A program made the translations under genes and the position numbers. DNA of 64,000 nt from Roseiarcus sp963780825 (GTDB lineage: Bacteria > Pseudomonadota > Alphaproteobacteria > Rhizobiales > Beijerinckiaceae): NCBI GenBank assembly GCA_963780825.1, contig CAWADL010000024.1:372001-436000 (forward strand), read 5' to 3'. The notes beneath the pieces were generated by a model that was not told where the DNA came from, made no database searches, and was given only the letters and a program-made list of their open reading frames with translations. Shown here one piece after another: positions 1 to 7,320 of the stretch (position 1 is its first letter; the number at the start of each line of letters is the position of its first letter).

Positions 1-390
1 ATCATGCGGCTGTCCCTGTATGATCGCTTGCCCAACGTGATGGCCGACGAACGTTCGATGAAACAGGTGATGATCAACCTGATGTCGAACGCCGTCAAAT
101 ATAACGAACCCGGCGGTCAGGTGATCGTCTCGACCGCGCTCGACGACGCCGGCGCCGCAATCGTTCGCGTCCGCGACACCGGGGTCGGCATGAGCGACAG
201 CGATCTGGCGATCGCGCTGGAGCCGTTCCGCCGCGTGCCAGGGGCAAAGGTAGTGGAGGGCACTGGGCTCGGCCTGCCGCTGACCAAAGCGCTGGTTGAA
301 GCCAACCACGCCGACTTCAGCATAAAGAGTCGGAAGGACCAGGGCACGCTGGTTGAGATCGCATTTCCTGCGGCAAAGGCCGCGCAGTAA
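1..390 (+). CDS. Sensor histidine kinase, C-terminal ATPase domain (5' partial)
   Basis: Catalytic HATPase_c domain of a two-component histidine kinase, which binds ATP and phosphorylates the kinase's own histidine. The N-box (NAVKYNEPGG), the G1 box (DTGVGM) and the G2 box (GTGLGLPLTKALVE) are all present in order. The dimerisation/phosphoacceptor region and any sensor domain lie left of the window, so the signal cannot be inferred. The frame is open to the first base. No response regulator follows; the next gene is an unrelated membrane protein beyond a palindromic element. Confidence 0.88.
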   Translation: MMRLSLYDRLPNVMADERSMKQVMINLMSNAVKYNEPGGQVIVSTALDDAGAAIVRVRDTGVGMSDSDLAIALEPFRRVPGAKVVEGTGLGLPLTKALVEANHADFSIKSRKDQGTLVEIAFPAAKAAQ

Positions 391-395
391 CTCTG

Positions 396-482
396 TCGGA
401 GCGTCGGCCTCCAGGCCGACGTCTGCCCCGAAGACGGCGGGTTCATGCGTTGTGACGTCGGCGTGGGCGCCGACGCTCCGAC
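396..482. repeat. Palindromic element, family A
   Basis: Two hairpins built on a near-perfect palindrome of the form GTCGGC-GTCCA-GCCGAC, bounded by GGAGCGTC at the left and GACGCTCC at the right, with about 40 bases between the hairpins. It sits between two co-directional genes. Eight full or partial family A copies occur in this window. Confidence 0.85.
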
Positions 483-499
483 TCAAAGCGGAGATCGGC

Positions 500-952
500 A
501 TGACGCTCGATTGGGTATTGGCCAGCTTGCATCATTTGGCGGTTTTTGGGTTGGTGGCGATCCTCGCTTATGAAATCGCCATGACGGCAGGCGTCGTCGA
601 CACCGCCTTGACCGGTCGCATCGCACGGGTTGACGCCTGGTTCGGAATCGCGGCTACCGCCGTAGTGGCTGCGGGGGTGGCGCGCGTGTTTCTCGGCGAC
701 AAGGGACCGGCCTACTACGCCGCGAACAGCCTGTTCTGGGCGAAGATGGCGGTGTTCGCGCTGGTCGGCGCGATTTCGATCCTGCCCACCCTGCAATTCC
801 TCCGTTGGCGGCGCGAGGGCCGCGCCGATCCGCATTTCAAACCGAACGCGCAGGCGCTGGTCTCGGTCAGGCGCGCGCTGTTCGCCGAGGCGGCCCTGGT
901 GGCGCTGCTGCCGATCCTCGCCGCGGGAATGGCGCGCGGTATCGGCTCGTAG
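500..952 (+). CDS. DUF2214 family small integral membrane protein
   Basis: A 150-residue membrane protein with about four hydrophobic segments. It carries the family-typical run of conserved residues in the middle (ARVFLGDKG, then YYAANSLFWAKM) followed by SILPTLQFLRWRR. Function is unknown for the family. An upstream in-frame start would read through palindrome A, so the ATG just after that element, which begins MTLDWVLASLHHLAVFG, was chosen. It ends convergent with the next gene, and a family C palindrome fills the spacer. Confidence 0.8.
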   Translation: MTLDWVLASLHHLAVFGLVAILAYEIAMTAGVVDTALTGRIARVDAWFGIAATAVVAAGVARVFLGDKGPAYYAANSLFWAKMAVFALVGAISILPTLQFLRWRREGRADPHFKPNAQALVSVRRALFAEAALVALLPILAAGMARGIGS

Positions 953-973
953 AACGTTTCGCGTTCAACCAGA

Positions 974-1089
974 CCCGTCATTGCGAGCGAAGCGAAGCAA
1001 TCCAGCCTCTCCGAGATCGGGGGTTTGCCGGAAAGGGCGGCTCTCTGCGCCCCTGGGTTGCTTTGCTTCGCTTCGCTCGCAATGACGGG
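974..1089. repeat. Palindromic element, family C
   Basis: Inverted arms CCGTCATTGCGAGCGAAGCG and its complement near the right end, with a variable centre. This is the familiar 'TCATTGCGAGCGAAGCGAAGCAATCC' type repeat seen in many alphaproteobacteria. It lies in the spacer between two convergent genes. Confidence 0.88.
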
Positions 1090-1122
1090 TGTGTTTCATT
1101 ACAGAACGCTGTAGGCGCCCGC

Positions 1123-1918
1123 TCAGCGCATCATATCCCTCAGCGCATTGCGCATGGACTCGCTGGGCACACCGAAAAACCCTCCATAGGGCACGTCAAG
1201 CGTGTGGATGACGAAGATCGCGCTGCTCACGGAAATGGCGCACATCACGATAACGATGATCGTGAGCCGGGTCGCCGGCGCGCGCAGACCGAAACAACCA
1301 AACAAGATCATCAGCCAAAACACCAGCACCCAATAGAACGGCGCCGTGATCGAGCCATGCAGGCTCTCGATCACCACCCAGCGACTCTTGATCACATCCG
1401 CGTAGTCGCCGACACAGGCGCTCGCGATTGAGCGATGCAGCCAGTCGGCGCCCTCCAGACCGCGCACCCCGAGGCCGATATCGTTGATGAGATTAGCGAG
1501 CGTCGGATCCTCGCCGGTCAGGGCCATGTGGGAGATGTCAGGATAGTCGACGGTCGCGGGCCGCTTTTCGTTGGGCCAGGTGGAAGCGATGACGGCGGCG
1601 ACATAGGAGCGCAGATGGGAGCGAATCGGCGCCGGTCTCGGGACCAAAGTCGCGTAAACAACGGTCGAGCTGGGCGAGTTGTCCAGCGTAGAGCCCGCGG
1701 TCCTGATAGGCGGTCTCAAAGCCTGTCTTCACCGAAGAGGTCAACAGGCCGAGCACGATGGCGGTGAACGTGACCTGCAAGGTAATGGCGAGCTGGATCA
1801 GTTCGACCGACTCACCGGTGCGGTGGCGCTCATGCAGTTTCGATTTGGCGTATAGGCCTAAGCCTGTCGCTACGAGCAACAGGCAGAAGACCAGTAAAGA
1901 CGGCCCGATTTGGGACAT
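1123..1918 (-). CDS. DUF4239 (bestrophin-like) membrane protein, frameshifted
   Basis: Two overlapping frames make one protein of about 260 residues. The first half starts MSQIGPSLLVF and has two N-terminal membrane helices and the motif QLAQLDRCLRDFGPE. The second half resumes at HLRSYVAAVIASTWP and ends with two more helices. This 2+2 helix layout with a soluble middle is typical of the DUF4239 family, whose function is unknown. One frameshift lies near 1620-1640. Either a sequence error or a recent pseudogene is possible; the intact flanking halves favour the first. Confidence 0.7.
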
Positions 1919-1985
1919 TTGGGACTAATCGCCGGGTCTAGGAAAACCGTCAATGGCGCGTACACCATCTGCCGCGCGGTCAAGC

Positions 1986-2414
1986 TCAGAAAAAGCGGAT
2001 TAGCACTACCGCGGCGACAATCAGGACCGCCCCTACCCCGCGACCAAGGGTCAAGGATTGTTGTGGCAGGCCGAACGCGCCGGTCTGGTCGAGAATCAGC
2101 GAGCACGCGATAATTCCCGCGACAAAACAAACGAACATCAGCGCCGTGCCCAGCCTTGGCGCAACGACGGCCATCATGCCGATGACCACGGCCCCGATGA
2201 TCCCGCCCGTCCACAGAATCGGCGGCGCCGAGGCCAAAAAACGGGGTGAGGGCGGCGGCAACCGCCAGAGCAGCGCAGCGGCCACCATGATCACACATGT
2301 GACCCCGGCGGAAATTGCGGTTGCCCAGAGAACGGTGGCGCCTCGCTGCGCGAACTGGGAGTTGACCGCAGCCTGGAGCGGCTGAAGCGCGCCTGCGATC
2401 AACGCGAAGAGCAT
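1986..2414 (-). CDS. DMT family (YdcZ-type, DUF606) transporter-like membrane protein
   Basis: About 142 residues with five hydrophobic helices. It starts MLFALIAGALQPLQAAVNSQFAQ, matching the usual N-terminus of the YdcZ/DUF606 half-size drug/metabolite transporter family. Such proteins often act as two-gene pairs; no partner is visible here. A TTG four codons upstream is an alternative start. A longer reading frame extends upstream into a family F palindrome and looks non-coding. Substrate unknown. Confidence 0.75.
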   Translation of the reverse strand: MLFALIAGALQPLQAAVNSQFAQRGATVLWATAISAGVTCVIMVAAALLWRLPPPSPRFLASAPPILWTGGIIGAVVIGMMAVVAPRLGTALMFVCFVAGIIACSLILDQTGAFGLPQQSLTLGRGVGAVLIVAAVVLIRFF

Positions 2415-2536
2415 AAGGCCAATGCGCAAGGCGAACTTTCTCAGAGGGAACGCAGCCACTTTGTCGCAGCCGGCAAAATTTGCAATATACCGGTCGGAGC
2501 CGGCATCGGGGCGCCTTATAAACACCACAGCGCCGC

Positions 2537-2687
2537 CATGGCCGGACTTGTTGTTCCGGCCATCCACGTCGGTGTGAGCAACACAGGCTCCAGTTTGCAA
2601 ACACCGCCGGCGCCGCGAACGCGTTGGAGTTATGAAACGAACGCTGCCCTCACCGCGTGGATGCCCGTAACAGGTCCGGGCATGACC
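2537..2687. repeat. Palindromic element, family F
   Basis: Left arm CATGGCCGGACTTGTTGTTC then CCGGCCATCCACG; right arm GCGTGGATGCCC...GGTCCGGGCATGACC. Same family as the copy at 13.9 kb. It lies in the divergent spacer between a transporter-like gene and an RNA methyltransferase gene. Confidence 0.75.
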
Positions 2688-2733
2688 AGGGACTTCAAAT
2701 CTCGACTACCTTGCACACACACGAAAGCGCCCT

Positions 2734-3939
2734 TTGACCCTCATTCTCACGCTTAACCGCCGCGGCGAGGGCGTTGCCGACGACGGCCGCGCCGAGCCCG
2801 GCGCGCTGCCCGGCGACATCGCCGGGAGTCCGCCTGTCGCCCCTCGCGTCGCCCCGGTCTGCGGCTATTTCGGAACCTGCGGCGGCTGCGCGGCGCAACA
2901 CATGCCGCAAGATCTCTACGCCGCCTGGAAGCGCGACGCCGTCATCGATGCGCTTGCCCGCGAAGGCGTTGAGGCCGAGGTCGGCGCGCTCTTAGATGCG
3001 CACGGCGCGGGGCGACGGCGCGCGACGTTTCATGCGCGCACTGACACCGATGGCCGCGTGGAGGTTGGCTTCATGCGCGCTCGGGCGCACGACATCGTCG
3101 AAATCGACGCCTGCCCGCTGTTCGCGCCCGAACTTGGGCCGGCGCCCGTCGTGGCGCGGGCCTTCGCGGAGGCGCTGAAAGGTCTTGGCAAGCCGCTCGA
3201 CATTCAAGTGACCGCGACGCTCGCTGGCCTCGACGTTGACCTCCGCGGCTCGGGCGCCCTCGGGGCCGGGCAGGTGCGCAAATTGCTCGCGGTCGCGGAG
3301 AATTTCGATCTCGCTCGCCTTTCCAATCACGGCGTCGCCCTCATCGAGCGCCGGCCGCCCGTCGTCGCGTTTGGGCGAGCGCGGGTCGTCCCGCCGGCCG
3401 GAGGCTTCCTGCAGGCGACGGCGGCTGGCGAGGATCTGCTCGCTCGGATGGCGGTCGAAGCGACGAAGGGCGCCGCTCGCGTTGCCGATCTCTTCTGCGG
3501 CGCAGGCGCCTTCGCCCTCCCGCTCGCCGAAAGCCACGCCGTGTTCGCCGCCGATAATGACGCTGCGGCGATTGGCGCCCTCCGTCGCGCCGTGGCGGAA
3601 ACGCCGGGCTTAAAAGGCGTCGAGGCGGTTGCGCGCGACCTGTTCCGACTGCCGCTGGCGGCGGCTGAGCTTTCGAAGTTTGACGCTGTGCTGTTCGACC
3701 CGCCGCGCGCTGGAGCTGAACGACAATCGCTGGAAATCGCGGCAAGCGGTGTCAAACTCGTCATCGCGATCTCCTGCAACGCGGACAGCTTTGCGCGAGA
3801 CGCGCGCGCACTCACGACGGCCGGCTATGTCGCTGAGCGGGTCACGCCGCTTGACCAGTTCCGCTACTCGCCGCATGTCGAGATTTTCGCGGTGTTTCGC
3901 CGGCGCGCGATGAAGCGCCGCAGAGGAGTTCTCGGGTGA
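2734..3939 (+). CDS. TrmA/RlmD-family 5-methyluridine RNA methyltransferase
   Basis: Class I SAM-dependent enzyme that methylates C5 of a uridine in rRNA or tRNA. Visible features are a 4Fe-4S cysteine cluster at C43, C49, C52 and C127 (CGYFGTCGGC then IDACPLF), the SAM-binding motif DLFCGAGAFALPLA, the substrate loop DPPRAGAERQ, the catalytic cysteine in ISCNADSF, and the C-terminal FRYSPHVEIFAVF. At 401 residues it is slightly short for RlmD and I see no clear N-terminal TRAM domain, so the exact uridine target is uncertain. Its stop overlaps the next gene's GTG start, implying translational coupling. Confidence 0.88.
   Translation: MTLILTLNRRGEGVADDGRAEPGALPGDIAGSPPVAPRVAPVCGYFGTCGGCAAQHMPQDLYAAWKRDAVIDALAREGVEAEVGALLDAHGAGRRRATFHARTDTDGRVEVGFMRARAHDIVEIDACPLFAPELGPAPVVARAFAEALKGLGKPLDIQVTATLAGLDVDLRGSGALGAGQVRKLLAVAENFDLARLSNHGVALIERRPPVVAFGRARVVPPAGGFLQATAAGEDLLARMAVEATKGAARVADLFCGAGAFALPLAESHAVFAADNDAAAIGALRRAVAETPGLKGVEAVARDLFRLPLAAAELSKFDAVLFDPPRAGAERQSLEIAASGVKLVIAISCNADSFARDARALTTAGYVAERVTPLDQFRYSPHVEIFAVFRRRAMKRRRGVLG
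3922..3928 (+). promoter_or_regulatory. Ribosome binding site that fixes the next start
   Basis: AGAGGAG lies seven bases before a GTG that overlaps the upstream TGA (GTGA). This is much better than anything before the later in-frame ATG at 4017, so translation should begin at the GTG and run through the palindrome that follows. Confidence 0.7.
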
Positions 3940-5411
3940 CGCAACAGACGCACGAAATCGGCGCCTCTGTAGTCGCGGTCGCCGACCGCGGTGGCCCGCG
4001 GTCAGCGACCGCGGCTATGGGTCTGCTGGACAAACTCGCGCGTATCGTCGGTCCGACGCATGTGCTGACGGACGCGGACCAAATAGAAGGCGCGCTTGTC
4101 GAGCCGCGCGGCCTCTATCGCGGCGCTGCGCTCGCGCTGGTGCGACCCAGCGATACGGCGCAGGTGTCCGCTGTCGTCGCCGCTTGCGCGGAAGCGCGCG
4201 CGCCGATCACGCCACAAGGCGGCAACACCGGGCTCGTCGGCGGCCAGATCCCGCTTGGGCCGGAGATCGTGCTGTCGCTGAAGCGCCTCAACCGCGTGCG
4301 CGAGGTCGACCCGCTCGCCGACAGTCTCATCGTCGAGGCCGGCGTGACGCTCGCGGAAGCGCAGGCCGCCGCCGACCGCGCGGACCGTCTGTTTCCGCTG
4401 TCGCTGCCCTCGGAGGGAACCTGTACGATCGGCGGCAATCTCTCAACCAACGCCGGCGGCGTCGCCGTGCTCGCCTATGGCAACGCGCGGGAGCTCGCGA
4501 CCGGCATCGAGGTCGTGTTGTCGGATGGCCGCATCGTCGACGTGTTGTCGAAACTGCGCAAGGACAACACCGGCTACGATCTGAAGGACCTGTTCATCGG
4601 CGCGGAGGGCACGCTTGGGATCATCACGGCGGCCGCCCTCAAACTGTTTGCGAAACCGAAGTCGCGCGAGACCGCTTTCGTCGGCCTTACAACTCCCGAG
4701 CGGGCGCTCGCGTTGTTTCGCTCCGCCCGCGAAACATTCGGCGCGGGCGTCGTCAGCTTCGAGCTGCTTCCGCGCATCGCGCTCGACTTCGTATTGCGCC
4801 ACGCACGGGGCGCCCGCGACCCGCTCGCCAGTTCGCATGACTGGTACGTATTGGTGGAACTGACGAGCCAAGTCGCGACAGGCCTTGGCGATGCGATGAC
4901 GGAGTGGCTTACGGCAGCCGCGGAGCATGGGCTGATCGACGACGCTGCGATTGCCGCCAGCGGCGAGCAGCGCGCCGCGTTCTGGCTATTGCGCGAGATG
5001 CTCTCCGAGGTTCAGGGGTTCGAAGGCGGTTCTATCAAACACGACGTGTCGGTGCCGCTCGGCGCCGTACCCGACTTTCTCGCCGAGGCGAGCGCTGCGG
5101 TGGTGCGACGAACGCCCAGCGCCCGTGTCGTAGCTTTCGGCCACATGGGCGACGGCAACATTCATTTCAACGTAAGCCAGCCAATCGGCGGCGACAAACA
5201 AACATTCCTCGCCGATTGGGAAGGCATGAATGAGGTTGTCCACGACGTCGTCGCCAAATATCAGGGCTCGTTCTCTGCCGAACACGGCATCGGTCGGTTG
5301 AAGCGGGAGTTGCTGTTGCGCAAGAAGAATCCCGCCGCGCTGGATGTCATGCGCGCCATCAAGGCGACGCTCGACCCGTTGGGGATTATGAACCCAGGGA
5401 AGGTGTTGTGA
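3936..5411 (+). CDS. FAD-binding oxidase, GlcD/D-2-hydroxyacid dehydrogenase family
   Basis: Cytoplasmic flavoprotein that oxidises a 2-hydroxyacid (D-lactate, glycolate or D-2-hydroxyglutarate class). Visible features are the FAD-binding PCMH core (PQGGNTGLVGGQIP, GTLGIITAAALKLF) and the C-terminal cap with HMGDGNIHFNVSQP and FSAEHGIGRLKRELL. The length of 491 residues includes a 27-residue N-terminal extension encoded by a family B palindrome; without it the protein would begin MGLLDKLARIVGP at 4017, a normal family start. The strong ribosome binding site and GTGA overlap favour the longer form. No glcE/glcF partners are adjacent, so a single-subunit D-2-hydroxyglutarate-type enzyme is likelier than glycolate oxidase. 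Confidence 0.87.
   Translation: MTQQTHEIGASVVAVADRGGPRSATAAMGLLDKLARIVGPTHVLTDADQIEGALVEPRGLYRGAALALVRPSDTAQVSAVVAACAEARAPITPQGGNTGLVGGQIPLGPEIVLSLKRLNRVREVDPLADSLIVEAGVTLAEAQAAADRADRLFPLSLPSEGTCTIGGNLSTNAGGVAVLAYGNARELATGIEVVLSDGRIVDVLSKLRKDNTGYDLKDLFIGAEGTLGIITAAALKLFAKPKSRETAFVGLTTPERALALFRSARETFGAGVVSFELLPRIALDFVLRHARGARDPLASSHDWYVLVELTSQVATGLGDAMTEWLTAAAEHGLIDDAAIAASGEQRAAFWLLREMLSEVQGFEGGSIKHDVSVPLGAVPDFLAEASAAVVRRTPSARVVAFGHMGDGNIHFNVSQPIGGDKQTFLADWEGMNEVVHDVVAKYQGSFSAEHGIGRLKRELLLRKKNPAALDVMRAIKATLDPLGIMNPGKVL
3969..4017. repeat. Palindromic element, family B, inside a coding region
   Basis: Short copy: GTAGTCGCGGTCGCCGACCGCGG, then GCGGTCAGCGACCGCGGCTA. It is open in the frame of the FAD-dependent dehydrogenase and would encode about residues 12-28 (VVAVADRGG...ATAAM). 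Confidence 0.8.
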
Positions 5412-5417
5412 GTTGAT

Positions 5418-5523
5418 CCGTCATTGCGAGCGCAGCGAAGCAATCCAGAGCGAGATCGCGCCCAACCGGAAAGGGCGCCTGCCGCCGCATGGATTGCCGC
5501 GTCGCTTCGCTCCTCGCAATGAC
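5418..5523. repeat. Palindromic element, family C
   Basis: CCGTCATTGCGAGCGCAGCG at the left and GCGTCGCTTCGCTCCTCGC near the right. It lies in the spacer between the FAD dehydrogenase and trmJ, both on the plus strand. Confidence 0.85.
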
Positions 5524-5578
5524 AAGTCCGCAAAGGCGCCCGACTTTCAGATGCGCGATGTCGTGAACTGAGGCAGGC

Positions 5579-6412
5579 ATGGTTGGAGCGGGAACGGATC
5601 GTACGAAAACAATCATCGCCGGCGGTCCCACGGTCGTTCTCGTGCGGCCGCAGCTTGCCGTCAACATCGGCATGTGCGCCCGCGCCATGGCAAACTTCGG
5701 CCTCGACGATCTCAAACTCGTCAACCCGAAGGCCGGTTGGCCACGCGTCGACGAATACAAGGAGGTCGCCTATTCCGCCGCCGCCGGCGCCGCGCATATT
5801 CTCGACAGCGCCCGCGTATTTGATCGCCTCGAAACGGCGATCGCCGACCTGCATTTCGTCTACGCGGCGACCGCGCGCGAGCGCGGACAAGCCAAACCCG
5901 TGATCACTCCGTCCGTCGGCATGGCGCAAGCCGTCGCCGCCGTGGCCGAGAAGCGCGGAGTGATGTTCGGCCCGGAGCGCACCGGGCTCGACAACGACGA
6001 GGTCGCGCTCGCCGATGCGATCCTCACCTTTCCCACCAACCCCGCCTACGCCTCGCTCAACCTCGCGCAAGCCGTGCTGCTGGTCGGCTATGAATGGTTC
6101 AAGGCCGCGCAAGGCGACATCCCGCGGCCGCCCTCAGTCGAGCGCACGGCGCTGCCCGCGGCCCGGGAAACGACGATCGCTTTCTTCGAATATCTGGAGG
6201 AGAAGCTCGAGATCGCTGGCTTCTTCAAGCCTGAGACCAAGAAGCCCGGCATGGTGCGAAATCTACGCAACATCTTCCATCGCCTGGCGATGACCGAACA
6301 AGACATCAGCACGCTGTGGGGTGTGGTCGTGCGTTTGGTTGAAGGGCCGCGCGTCGTCGCTCAAACAAGAAAGCGCAACCGTCCTATCAAACCAAAGCCG
6401 GATCAGCCGTAG
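5579..6412 (+). CDS. trmJ: tRNA (cytidine/uridine-2'-O-)-methyltransferase TrmJ
   Basis: SPOUT-class enzyme methylating the 2'-hydroxyl at tRNA position 32. The N-terminal SpoU knot carries VLVRPQLAVNIGMCARAMANFG (motif 1 region), GVMFGPERTGLDNDE (motif 2) and NPAYASLNLAQAVLLV (motif 3). A C-terminal helical extension (residues about 190-277) is typical of TrmJ rather than TrmH. Its 3' end overlaps that of purU by ten bases in a tail-to-tail arrangement, the tightest convergent junction in the window and one without a palindrome. Confidence 0.9.
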   Translation: MVGAGTDRTKTIIAGGPTVVLVRPQLAVNIGMCARAMANFGLDDLKLVNPKAGWPRVDEYKEVAYSAAAGAAHILDSARVFDRLETAIADLHFVYAATARERGQAKPVITPSVGMAQAVAAVAEKRGVMFGPERTGLDNDEVALADAILTFPTNPAYASLNLAQAVLLVGYEWFKAAQGDIPRPPSVERTALPAARETTIAFFEYLEEKLEIAGFFKPETKKPGMVRNLRNIFHRLAMTEQDISTLWGVVVRLVEGPRVVAQTRKRNRPIKPKPDQP

Positions 6413-7266
6413 AACACCACGGTCTTGCGGCCGTTGGGCAGCACACGATCCTCCAACGCGTAGCTCAAGGCCCGCGCGAGCACGCGCCGCTCGATGTCGC
6501 GCCCTTTGCGCACGAGGTCATCGGGCGTGTCACGGTGGGAGATGCGCTCCACGTCCTGCTCGATGATCGGTCCCTCATCCAGATCGGACGTAACGAAATG
6601 CGCGGTGGCGCCAATCAGCTTGACGCCGCGTTCGTGCGCCTGGTGATAGGGTTTGGCGCCCTTGAAGCCGGGCAGGAACGAGTGGTGGATGTTGATGCAC
6701 TTGCCGCTGAATTTCGCCGCCAAGCCATCAGAGAGAATCTGCATGTAACGCGCGAGCACGATGACGTCGGCCTTCGCTTCGCGCACCGTCTCCCAGAGCT
6801 GAGCTTCCTGTTCCATCTTGGTTTGTCTGGTGACGGGCAGATAATGAAAGGGGATATCGGCGAAGTCGATGTGCTCGTAAGTTTCGCGCGGATAGTTGGC
6901 GATGATTGCGACCGGCGCCATCGGCAATTCACCGCTGCGCCAGCGATAGAGCAGATCAACCAGGCAATGATCGAAACGCGAGACCAGCAATACGACGCGC
7001 TTCTTGTCGTCAACCGCGCGTAGCGTCCAGTTCATGCCGAAACGCGCCCCGATCTCAGCGAAACGGGCTCGCATAGCCTCTCCCGTCGCGCCGTCCGTGG
7101 CGGCGTTGAAGGCGACGCGCATAAAAAACGCGCCGGTCTCGATGTCGTCGAACTGCTGCGCATCGAAAATATTGAAGCCGCCCTCGAACAATGCGGTGGA
7201 GACGGCGGCGACGATGCCGGGCCGATTGGGGCAGGAGAGTGTGAGGACGAAACGCGGGCTGGTCAT
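6403..7266 (-). CDS. purU: Formyltetrahydrofolate deformylase
   Basis: Hydrolyses 10-formyl-tetrahydrofolate to formate and tetrahydrofolate, feeding purine synthesis and balancing one-carbon pools. The N-terminal ACT domain begins FVLTLSCPNRPGIVAAVSTAL. It is followed by a formyltransferase-like domain with NIHHSFLPGFKGAKPYHQA and the active-site region TAHFVTSDLDEGPII. The 287-residue length is normal. It starts at an ATG shortly after the GGDEF-EAL gene ends on the same strand. Confidence 0.93.
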   Translation of the reverse strand: MTSPRFVLTLSCPNRPGIVAAVSTALFEGGFNIFDAQQFDDIETGAFFMRVAFNAATDGATGEAMRARFAEIGARFGMNWTLRAVDDKKRVVLLVSRFDHCLVDLLYRWRSGELPMAPVAIIANYPRETYEHIDFADIPFHYLPVTRQTKMEQEAQLWETVREAKADVIVLARYMQILSDGLAAKFSGKCINIHHSFLPGFKGAKPYHQAHERGVKLIGATAHFVTSDLDEGPIIEQDVERISHRDTPDDLVRKGRDIERRVLARALSYALEDRVLPNGRKTVVFYG

Positions 7267-7320
7267 GACGTCGATCTCTTATGAGACAAGCCGCCGAGGT
7301 CGCCGAGGTTCACCCGATTG

